A stretch of 14,784 bases of DNA from Clostridia bacterium (GTDB lineage Bacteria; Bacillota_A; Clostridia; Oscillospirales; SIG627). Below are positions 1 to 6,529 of this stretch, piece by piece. The stretch lies in the NCBI GenBank assembly GCA_017508505.1, contig JAFVYT010000135.1:1-14784 (forward strand), read 5' to 3'. The position numbers and the translations under genes are program-made. The number at the start of each line of letters is the position of its first letter. The stretch's first letter is position 1. The notes beneath the pieces are model-generated. The model searched no databases and was not told the origin of the DNA. It saw only the letters and a program-made list of their open reading frames with translations.

Positions 1-1
1 C

Positions 2-1261
2 ATCAAGGAAAACGAATCGGTGCTTTTGCCCGGGGAGGAAAGAACCTACGAATTCATCGAGGCGTGCATCGCCACCTGCCGCAGGGCATTTCGCTCCGGC
101 CGCATCCACATCGGCTGTGACGAGACCCGCGGGCTCGGCTTCGGGGCAAGCTTTAAGCGGGACGGTCTGAGAGATCGTTTCGAAATCTTCAACGAACACA
201 TCACCCGCGTGGTGGCCATTTGCAAAAAGTATGAATTTCACCCGATGATGTGGAGCGATATGTACTTCTCCCTTGCGGGAAAAACCGGAAGAGCCTTTGC
301 CCTCGACGCCATCGTACCGCAGGAGGCCATCGACACCATGCCCGAGGCTGATATGGTCTTTTGGGATTACTACAAATGTGACCGAGAGTTTTACCGTCAC
401 AACATCAAGGTGCACCAAACCTTCAACCGAAAGATGGTGTTTGCAGGAGGGATTTGGACCTGGATCGGACAGGCTCCCAACTTCCGCCACACCTACAACA
501 CCGCCACCCCTGCCTTAAAGGAGTGCGTGGAGAACGGGGTGAAGGAGGTCTTTGCCGCCGCATGGGCCTACGGTGATATCAATCACATTCAGGCTCTCCC
601 CTGCCTTGCCATTTATTCCGAATACTGCTGGAGGGGGAGCGAGGTCACCAAGGAGGAGATCGAGGACGTGGCGTGCTTCGTCACGGGGCTGAGCTCTGAG
701 ATGTGCGAGGCAATCAGCGACTTCCACTGCGGGCAGACCGGCACCGCCAACGTGGGCAAGCTCCTTTTCTGGAGCGATCCGTTGATCCATTTGATCTGCT
801 ACGGCTTTGACCTTCCCCAATGTGCCGAATATTTTGAAAGAGCCTTGAAGGTCTTTGAAAGGAACCCCGATGCTCCCTACTGTGATTTTTACAAGGCTCT
901 GTTCCGTTGCACCCTCGCCAAGACTCGTCTGCATATGACCCTGCGGGATCGCTACAAGGCGGGAGACCTTGCATTTCTCAAGAAATGCAGTGAGGTCACG
1001 CTCCCGGAGATGAAGCACGATTTTGAGTGCCTGCGCGATCTGCACGAGAGACTCTGGCACGAGGAAAGCAAGACCTTCGGCTGGGAAAAGCTCGGGAATG
1101 CCTACGCCGGTGCCATCGACCGAATCGGCTATGCAAAAAGGCAGCTTGAGGCCTTCCTTTCGGGGCAGATCGACCGGATCGAGGCGCTGGAGCCCGAGGT
1201 GGTCATCGGCTCCCGTCAGACCGGTCTGAGCGCTCACCACGTCATGAATACCTATCTCTAA
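2..1261 (+). CDS. GH20-type beta-N-acetylhexosaminidase, 5'-truncated
   Basis: The reading frame is open from base 2, so the N-terminus lies outside the window; the GTG at 20 is only the first internal start-like codon. About 419 residues are visible. The key evidence is the GH20 motif HIGCDE (usually H-x-G-G-D-E), whose Asp and Glu codons lie at 119-124. In this family the Glu is the acid/base and the Asp orients the substrate's own N-acetyl group, which acts as nucleophile. Aromatic stretches typical of the GH20 barrel follow: MMWSDMYF, FWDYYK, GGIWTWIG and AWAYGD. The likely reaction is release of terminal GlcNAc or GalNAc from glycans. Location cannot be judged because any signal peptide is missing. 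The C-terminal ~190 residues are mostly helical and I do not recognise a named domain there. The gene ends just before a strong terminator, so it belongs to a unit upstream. Confidence 0.85.
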   Translation: MKENESVLLPGEERTYEFIEACIATCRRAFRSGRIHIGCDETRGLGFGASFKRDGLRDRFEIFNEHITRVVAICKKYEFHPMMWSDMYFSLAGKTGRAFALDAIVPQEAIDTMPEADMVFWDYYKCDREFYRHNIKVHQTFNRKMVFAGGIWTWIGQAPNFRHTYNTATPALKECVENGVKEVFAAAWAYGDINHIQALPCLAIYSEYCWRGSEVTKEEIEDVACFVTGLSSEMCEAISDFHCGQTGTANVGKLLFWSDPLIHLICYGFDLPQCAEYFERALKVFERNPDAPYCDFYKALFRCTLAKTRLHMTLRDRYKAGDLAFLKKCSEVTLPEMKHDFECLRDLHERLWHEESKTFGWEKLGNAYAGAIDRIGYAKRQLEAFLSGQIDRIEALEPEVVIGSRQTGLSAHHVMNTYL

Positions 1262-1279
1262 GCCGATTTTTCTTCCCCT

Positions 1280-1309
1280 GCGCTCCCCTCATCGGGGAGC
1301 GCTTTTTTT
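1280..1309 (+). terminator. Intrinsic terminator after the GH20 gene
   Basis: A perfect 9-bp stem (GCGCTCCCC at 1280-1288 with GGGGAGCGC at 1294-1302), a 5-nt loop and a run of seven T (1303-1309), starting 18 bp after the stop codon. It separates the hexosaminidase gene from the MoxR operon. Confidence 0.92.
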
Positions 1310-1361
1310 GTGAAAAAACCTCAAAAACTTCCCTTTGCGAGGATGTGGAGGGATCAATTTG

Positions 1362-1393
1362 TTTCCAAATGGTAAAGTTTTTTCATATGGAAA
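1362..1393. promoter_or_regulatory. Two tandem near-palindromes, possible operator
   Basis: Two imperfect palindromes of similar sequence sit just upstream of the MoxR -35 box: TTTCCAAATGGTAAA (1362-1376) and TTTCATATGGAAA (1381-1393). Their outer arms TTTCCA (1362-1367) and TGGAAA (1388-1393) are also exact inverted repeats of each other. Centres are about 18 bp apart. The position suits a regulator binding upstream of RNA polymerase. No regulator can be named and the region is AT-rich, so chance is possible. Confidence 0.3.
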
Positions 1394-1401
1394 TATTTCT
1401 C

Positions 1402-1430
1402 TTGCCAAGTCGGCGATTTAAGTGTACAAT
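1402..1430 (+). promoter_or_regulatory. Sigma-A-type promoter of the MoxR operon
   Basis: TTGCCA (1402-1407), a 17-bp spacer and TACAAT (1425-1430), both one or two mismatches from consensus. Transcription would begin near 1437, leaving a leader of about 30 nt with the ribosome site GGGAGA at 1454-1459 before the ATG at 1466. Confidence 0.75.
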
Positions 1431-1465
1431 TTATCCATAAAGCTTTCTAAGATGGGAGAAAAACT

Positions 1466-2416
1466 ATGGAAAACAACGAAAAAACCGTATCTCTTCAAGC
1501 GCAAAAGGTTCTGAACCAGGTGCGCAGCGTCATCGTCGGTAAGGACAATATTTTGTCCTGGATTTTTGCCGCCGTATTGGCAAAGGGCAACATCCTTCTG
1601 GAGGATATCCCCGGTGTGGGTAAGACCACCATGGCACTTGCTTTTTCCAAGACTCTTCAGCTGGACTGCAACCGTATGCAGTTCACCCCTGACGTACTTC
1701 CCTCCGACGTAACCGGCTACTCCGTGCCCGACCGCGAGACCGGTAAGATGGTCTACCAGCCCGGTGCCGTGCTCTGCAACCTCTTTTTGGCAGACGAGCT
1801 GAACCGCGCTACCTCCCGTACCCAGTCCGCTCTTCTGGAGGCAATGGAGGAGGGTCAGGTAACGGTGGACGGCGTCAGCCATCCCGTACCCAAGCCCTTC
1901 CTTGTGCTGGCTACGCAGAATCCCACCGGTGCCGCCGGTACCCAGCTTCTGCCCGACTCCCAGATGGACCGCTTTATGATCCGTCTGAGCCTCGGCTATC
2001 CCTCCAAGCAGGATGAGGTCTCCCTGATCATGGGCCGTCAGAAGCAGAATCCTCTCTCCTCCATCGGACCCTTGATGAACCGTGAGGATCTGGTCGAATT
2101 GCAGGAGATTGTAGAGAGAACCCACGTCAGCGAAGAAGTGGTCAGCTACATCGTCTCCCTGATCCACGCAACCCGTAACCATCCGATGATCCAGTGCGGT
2201 GCCAGCCCCCGTGCCGCTCTCGCCGTGACCGCCCTCTCCAAGGCTGTAGCGCAGCTGCGCGGCCGCGACTTTGTAGTACCCGAGGACGTTCGCGAATCCT
2301 TTGTGCACGTGGTAGCACACCGCTTGAAGCTTTCTCCCCTGGCAGCAGCGGAAAACCGTACTGCGGAAGACGTCCTTCGTGAAATCGCAACGACTACTTC
2401 CTCTCCTCTTCTCTAA
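1466..2416 (+). CDS. MoxR-family AAA+ ATPase
   Basis: A 316-residue ATPase of the MoxR branch of AAA+ proteins, a usual length. Motifs seen: Walker A around G50-V-G-K-T-T55, Walker B LFLADELNR with D110-E111, sensor-1 LATQNP (148-153), and a QMDRF segment (166-170) typical of MoxR proteins. There is no signal peptide or membrane segment, so it is cytoplasmic. MoxR proteins are thought to act as chaperone-like factors remodelling partner proteins; the partners here are probably the DUF58 and transglutaminase proteins encoded 6 bp downstream and onward, a widespread gene trio. The start is fixed by GGGAGA 6 nt upstream. Of its arginine codons almost all are CGT or CGC, with no CGA, unlike the araC gene later in the window, hinting at stronger expression. 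The exact substrate is unknown. Confidence 0.93.
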   Translation: MENNEKTVSLQAQKVLNQVRSVIVGKDNILSWIFAAVLAKGNILLEDIPGVGKTTMALAFSKTLQLDCNRMQFTPDVLPSDVTGYSVPDRETGKMVYQPGAVLCNLFLADELNRATSRTQSALLEAMEEGQVTVDGVSHPVPKPFLVLATQNPTGAAGTQLLPDSQMDRFMIRLSLGYPSKQDEVSLIMGRQKQNPLSSIGPLMNREDLVELQEIVERTHVSEEVVSYIVSLIHATRNHPMIQCGASPRAALAVTALSKAVAQLRGRDFVVPEDVRESFVHVVAHRLKLSPLAAAENRTAEDVLREIATTTSSPLL

Positions 2417-2422
2417 GGCGCT

Positions 2423-3352
2423 ATGATTAAGCGTTGGATCCTTTTTCTGACCCTATGGTTCGGATGCCTTTTTCTATACGGGATCAGTCGGGAATGGGCG
2501 GCCTTGATCGTCTTGGAAGTGTTGACGCTTCTGCCCCTGCTTTCGTATTTGGTATCCTTGCCCGCGGTTCGGAGTGCCAAGCTTTCCGTTGACGTCCCGG
2601 GGGAGGTCAGCCTTGGAAGTAAGGTATCCTTCCGCATTCGGATCACCTGCGCCTTCCCTGCGCCTCGCAAGGTGGCGGTGATCACGGGGCACCACAGTAT
2701 GACGGGTGAGGAATTCCCTCTGTCCTTCGGAGGGGATCTGCCCACGGACCACTGCGGCGTCCTGGAGTGTCGGATCGAAAAGGCCAGAATGTACGATTAT
2801 CTCGGTCTTTTCAGCTTTCGACTTCACGCACAAAAATCCTTTTCCGTTACCGTTCATCCCGATCCCATTCCGATGCCCCGTGCTCTCCCCAACGGAGAGC
2901 GGACCTCCGTATCCTGGCGTCCGAAGCCCGGCGGCGGCTATGCGGAGAATCACGAGCTTCGTCCCTACCGTCCCGGTGACAGCTTAAAGCAGATCCATTG
3001 GAAGATGTCTGCCAAGATGGGCGATTGGGTTTACCGCGAGGCGATGATCCCCAATACGGGCGGCATCCTCGTATGGACAATCCTGAACGGGGATGCGGAC
3101 GAGATCGACCGCAAGCTGGGGCGTCTTCTTTGGTTGAGCCGCGATCTGGCACACAAGAACCTGAAGCACGACGTTCTGGTTTACACCGGAAACGGAGTGA
3201 AGCGCTGGGCAATCGACTCCAAGTTCAATGCCGAGGAGATGATGGTCGGCCTGCTCCGTCAGTCTCCCGTAAAGGGCGAGGTCACCCAAAGTCCCGGAGA
3301 CAATGCCCTTTGGAAAATCTACGTCGGAGGTGAAGAGCATGAAAAAATCTGA
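2423..3352 (+). CDS. DUF58 domain protein, membrane-anchored
   Basis: A 309-residue protein. The N-terminus holds two hydrophobic stretches (about residues 5-21 and 25-47) separated by a short polar turn, so it is anchored with two membrane helices. The DUF58 signature lies at about residues 170-210: GGGYAENHELRPYRPGD followed by S-x-x-x-I-H-W-K-x-S-A and then YREA. DUF58 proteins resemble von Willebrand A-type folds, and nearly always sit with MoxR ATPases and transglutaminase-like proteins. Biochemical role unknown; a part in assembling or regulating an envelope complex is inferred from context. The ATG lies 6 bp after the MoxR stop with no clear ribosome site of its own, suggesting translational coupling. 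The 3' end overlaps the next gene by 14 bp. Confidence 0.88.
   Translation: MIKRWILFLTLWFGCLFLYGISREWAALIVLEVLTLLPLLSYLVSLPAVRSAKLSVDVPGEVSLGSKVSFRIRITCAFPAPRKVAVITGHHSMTGEEFPLSFGGDLPTDHCGVLECRIEKARMYDYLGLFSFRLHAQKSFSVTVHPDPIPMPRALPNGERTSVSWRPKPGGGYAENHELRPYRPGDSLKQIHWKMSAKMGDWVYREAMIPNTGGILVWTILNGDADEIDRKLGRLLWLSRDLAHKNLKHDVLVYTGNGVKRWAIDSKFNAEEMMVGLLRQSPVKGEVTQSPGDNALWKIYVGGEEHEKI
3326..3332 (+). promoter_or_regulatory. Ribosome binding site that fixes the transglutaminase start
   Basis: GGAGGTG lies 6 nt before the ATG at 3339, inside the end of the DUF58 gene. It supports 3339 over the in-frame ATG at 3303, which has no such site and would lengthen the overlap to 50 bp. Confidence 0.8.
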
Positions 3353-5576
3353 TCTTCCGAATATTATCACAAGCTTTTTCTTATCCTTCTTTATCGGTCT
3401 TGCGGGTATCAGCTGTCTTTTGACCGCATTCACCCTGAGAGCCGATCTGTTCGCCATTTGCGTCGTGGCCCTTGTAGTGGCCCTGATCACGGCGGTGGCC
3501 CTGAGCTTCCGCTTTGGTTGGATCACCCTGTGCGCCGCGGGCGTTGCCGGTGTCCTCTTCCTCTTTACTCAGGGGCTGTGGGATCAGTGCGGCTCCCTTC
3601 TGGTGGCGATCTTCAACCGCTACGACCAAGTGTACGACATGGGTATTCCCCTCTTCCTCTTTGATTGTGTGGAGGGTGAGGTCACTCTGCCCGCTATGCT
3701 CATCGCAGGGCTTGCGACCCTTGCGGCAGGAGTGAGCCTGAGACGGGGACGCGTAGCCGGAGCGCTGATTGCGGCGATGGCCCCCTTTATTCCCTGCTTG
3801 CTCGGTCAGGACAACCTGCCGAACCCCATTTTCCTCTTTCTGCTTCTCGCCTGCGTGCTTCTTTTGGTTCTGACCAAGGAGGTTCGCAAGCGCAATCCCG
3901 AAAAGGCCGGAAACCTGATGGCCCTCTTTATGGGTCCGACGTTTCTGACTCTGCTTCTCCTGTTTTTGGTCAATCCCAGCGACAGTTACGTAGCACCCGA
4001 CCGCTCCAAGGGTCTCATCGAGGCATTTCTGGATCGGATGCAAAAGCTGGTTTTGGTGCAGGATGAAACGGAAACCGCCGACGAAATGGAGTGGGAGATC
4101 CTGACGGATACGGCAGACTCCGACCAGTACGATCAGATCCTGGTGGTCAACGACTCCACCATCCGTCTAAACTACATCGGCTCCAAAAGCCAGTCCAAAA
4201 AGGAGGTTCTGGAGGTCAGCTCCACTCTGACGGGTACCATGTACCTGCGCGAGCGCGGATACGGTAAATACACCGGCATCGCCTGGCTCGCACCCAACGG
4301 AAGAGAGCGCTTCGGCATCGGTGATGAGGAGTTCTTCCTGTTCCGTGCCGGCCTCGGCAAGGAGCTCTGGATCGTCGACCTGCACGATCCCATCAAGACG
4401 CAGAACTACCTGCCCTACTACAGCGCAACGGACGTTCACCTGATCGACGGCTACGGTGAAAACTTCAGCGGTGTGAACACCCAGGACTATCTGGTCAACC
4501 CCTTGAACTCCGAGTGGAAGGATCTGTGGCGTGAAAAATACGGCCTGAACCTTCAGGAGCTCAAGCGCTATTGGCCCGAGGTCTACCCCGTTTACTACAC
4601 CCTGACCGGTGACATCCAAAGCTTTGCTCAGAAGGTCGTGGAAGAGAACTTCGACCTGACCAAGGACGTGGTCACCATCGCCGATGAGATCGGCGATTAC
4701 GTCAGAAGCATCGGCAGATACAACGAAAAGGTAGGGCGCGTTCCCACCGGAACCGAGGACTTCGTTCAGTTCTTTATGAAGTACTCCAAGAACGGATACT
4801 GCGTGCACTACGCCTCTACGGCGGCGGTGCTGCTCCGTGCGGCCGGTATCCCCGCCCGTTACGTGGAGGGCTACGTCTTTGACGCCGTTGCAGGTCAAAC
4901 GACGACGGTCACCGAGAAGAATATGCACGCTTGGGTGGAGTATTATCTGCCCGACGTGGGTTGGATCATACTGGAGGTTACTCCCGGTCAGGAGCAGATT
5001 CCTCTGGAGATGGACCCCAATGACCCCAACATTCCCGAGAAGCCCGACCGTCCCAAGCCCGACGATCCCGAGGATCCCGAGGAGCCCGACGATCCCATCG
5101 CAGGTCAGGAGCCTGATGAGCCCGACGTAGATACCCCCGACACCCCTGAGCTGCCCGATGAGGAGATCCCCGATGAGGAGAAAAAGGACGAAACGCCCGA
5201 GGAGAAGGAGCCGCCCATTTGGATCAAGCTCTGGCCCATCCTGCGGATTCCCCTTTTGATCCTTGCGATTCTCTGCTTGATCCTGGGTCAGTGGAAACTG
5301 CGCGTGATGCGTCGCAGAAAGCGCCTGAACAAGGGTCGTCATAACCGACGCGGTCAGTACCATTGGCGTTATCTGGTCAAGCTCTTCCGCTTGCTGAAGG
5401 AGACACCTCCCGAGGCCTGCCGCGAGCTGGCACAGAAGGCTCGCTTCAGTCAGCATACGCTGTCCGAGGAGGAGCTCCGTTCCCTTGAGGCCGTGGAGAA
5501 GGAGACGATTCAGCGCCTTCGCAAGAAGGGCCTCCTTTGGAGATTCGTTTACACCATAATCCTGGCTGCTTACTAA
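3339..5576 (+). CDS. Membrane-anchored transglutaminase-like protein (TgpA-type layout)
   Basis: 745 residues from the ATG at 3339. Layout: about seven hydrophobic helices in residues 10-210; a large domain, probably extracytoplasmic, ending in a transglutaminase-like core; a Pro/Asp/Glu-rich linker (about 558-624); one more helix (about 630-650); and a basic cytoplasmic tail of about 95 residues rich in RRRKR-type runs. The core has the cysteine-protease-like triad: C488 in NGYCVHYA, H530 in MHAWVEYY, and E546 in IILEVTPG where the third residue is often Asp. Family members may act as transglutaminases or proteases; the substrate is unknown. The tail matches where TgpA-like proteins carry a DUF4129-like region, but the match is weak by eye. 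It is the last gene of the MoxR operon and ends 8 bp before a strong terminator. Confidence 0.88.
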   Translation: MKKSDLPNIITSFFLSFFIGLAGISCLLTAFTLRADLFAICVVALVVALITAVALSFRFGWITLCAAGVAGVLFLFTQGLWDQCGSLLVAIFNRYDQVYDMGIPLFLFDCVEGEVTLPAMLIAGLATLAAGVSLRRGRVAGALIAAMAPFIPCLLGQDNLPNPIFLFLLLACVLLLVLTKEVRKRNPEKAGNLMALFMGPTFLTLLLLFLVNPSDSYVAPDRSKGLIEAFLDRMQKLVLVQDETETADEMEWEILTDTADSDQYDQILVVNDSTIRLNYIGSKSQSKKEVLEVSSTLTGTMYLRERGYGKYTGIAWLAPNGRERFGIGDEEFFLFRAGLGKELWIVDLHDPIKTQNYLPYYSATDVHLIDGYGENFSGVNTQDYLVNPLNSEWKDLWREKYGLNLQELKRYWPEVYPVYYTLTGDIQSFAQKVVEENFDLTKDVVTIADEIGDYVRSIGRYNEKVGRVPTGTEDFVQFFMKYSKNGYCVHYASTAAVLLRAAGIPARYVEGYVFDAVAGQTTTVTEKNMHAWVEYYLPDVGWIILEVTPGQEQIPLEMDPNDPNIPEKPDRPKPDDPEDPEEPDDPIAGQEPDEPDVDTPDTPELPDEEIPDEEKKDETPEEKEPPIWIKLWPILRIPLLILAILCLILGQWKLRVMRRRKRLNKGRHNRRGQYHWRYLVKLFRLLKETPPEACRELAQKARFSQHTLSEEELRSLEAVEKETIQRLRKKGLLWRFVYTIILAAY
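5010..5210 (+). repeat. Low-complexity Pro/Asp/Glu linker in the transglutaminase gene
   Basis: The codons for Pro (mostly CCC) alternate with GAC, GAT and GAG, giving PDDPEDPEEPDDP-like protein sequence over about 67 residues. It is degenerate rather than a perfect tandem array. In the protein it lies between the transglutaminase core and the last membrane helix, so it probably acts as an acidic, extended stalk. Confidence 0.7.
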
Positions 5577-5578
5577 AC

Positions 5579-5617
5579 AAAAAAAGATCCTGCCCGATGG
5601 GCAGGATCTTCTTTTTT
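5579..5617. terminator. Bidirectional intrinsic terminator between convergent operons
   Basis: A perfect 12-bp stem (AAGATCCTGCCC at 5584-5595 with GGGCAGGATCTT at 5599-5610) with a 3-nt loop. T-run on the plus strand at 5612-5617; on the minus strand the A-run at 5579-5585 gives the matching U-tract. It can therefore end both the MoxR operon and the uronate operon, which meet here. Confidence 0.92.
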
Positions 5618-5623
5618 ATGCTC

Positions 5624-6529
5624 TTACAGCATGGTCTGGGTATCGTTGGGGTCGCCGTTGCGGGCGAGGTCGTACTCGTAGGACCAATCCAGATCGCGGT
5701 ATTTTTCTCCGCGGGGGTCGGTGCGGATCCACTCCATCAGCATATCCAGCATCTCCTCCGTCCAGGTGGCACGGTCGATCTGCGCGGTGGTAAATCTACC
5801 CTTGCCGATCATCTCAAAGCCGAAGTCATCCTTGACATGGGTCTTGGCAGCTCCCTCCACCACCTCCTGAACCAGATGGCTGGGGATGAAGAGTACGCCG
5901 CCGCCTGCGCCGTAGACGATGTCGCCGGGGAGAACGGTGGCCTTACCGATGCGGGTGATGCCGTTAAAATCCTTCATCACAAACTCGCGGATGGGGGTGG
6001 GATCGATGCCGCGGTAGTAGACCTGCACGTCGGGCACCTGCTTCATCTGCTCAACGTCGCGGATACCGCCCCAGACGATGCCGCCGCCGGTTTTGGTACG
6101 GGTGCGGATGGCGGTGGTCAGGTTTCCGCCGAGGAAGGTGCCCTTGAAGATCTTGTCGTACATATCCACCACGACCACGTCTCCCTCCACAAGAGAGTCG
6201 ATGACCCACTGGTTGAAATTGCCCTTGCGCTCTTCCCTTCTGCCAACGTTCTGGATGACCTCCAAAAGGTCGGGACGGGTGGGCACGTAGGTGGCGGTAA
6301 CGGCGCGGCCGATGAGCTTTCTGCCGTCGTCGTGGAGGGTCTTGAGATCTCCCTCAAACTGGGACTCGTAGCCCTTCAGGTAAATGGGCTTCCAAAGCTC
6401 CTCCAGAGTCATGGTGCGCATCTGATCCAGATATTTCTGTGGTACCTTGGGTCTGCCGTCGGGAAAACGCTCGCCCTTCCAAAGGGGAGTCAGTTCAATG
6501 ATGGCTTCTCTGTCGTTCATTTTGATCAT
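5624..6529 (-). CDS. RraA-family protein, possible aldolase-type enzyme
   Basis: 301 residues, longer than the usual 160-230 of RraA proteins because of an N-terminal extension of about 60 residues. The RraA core is recognised by GNLTTAIRTRTKTGG, then GGIRDVEQM with R157-D158, the pair needed for catalysis in the HMG/CHA pyruvate aldolases of this fold, and by PGDIVYGAGGGVLFIP. In that last motif the usual second Asp (GD...D.dGv..iP) is replaced by Gly/Ala, which may change metal or substrate binding. The family also contains non-enzymatic RNase E inhibitors, but R-D conservation and the sugar-acid operon favour an enzyme. It is the last gene of the uronate operon; its ATG overlaps the GH39 stop (ATGA, 6526-6529) and has AAGGAG 7 nt upstream. 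Substrate unknown; action on KDG or another 2-keto sugar acid is only inference. Confidence 0.78.
   Translation of the reverse strand: MIKMNDREAIIELTPLWKGERFPDGRPKVPQKYLDQMRTMTLEELWKPIYLKGYESQFEGDLKTLHDDGRKLIGRAVTATYVPTRPDLLEVIQNVGRREERKGNFNQWVIDSLVEGDVVVVDMYDKIFKGTFLGGNLTTAIRTRTKTGGGIVWGGIRDVEQMKQVPDVQVYYRGIDPTPIREFVMKDFNGITRIGKATVLPGDIVYGAGGGVLFIPSHLVQEVVEGAAKTHVKDDFGFEMIGKGRFTTAQIDRATWTEEMLDMLMEWIRTDPRGEKYRDLDWSYEYDLARNGDPNDTQTML

Noticed and set aside
1418..2320. 300-codon open frame on the minus strand opposite the MoxR gene
   Set aside because: The plus strand encodes an unmistakable MoxR protein with all motifs. The antisense product has no recognisable family and is a by-product of codon bias.
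3303..3338. Upstream ATG of the transglutaminase gene
   Set aside because: No ribosome site, and the ATG at 3339 has GGAGGTG at ideal distance and starts a normal membrane-protein N-terminus.
4167..5456. 429-codon open frame on the minus strand opposite the transglutaminase gene
   Set aside because: Composition is shaped by the GAY/GAR-CCC codons on the other strand (Leu/Gly/Val-rich product); no ribosome site or domain is seen.
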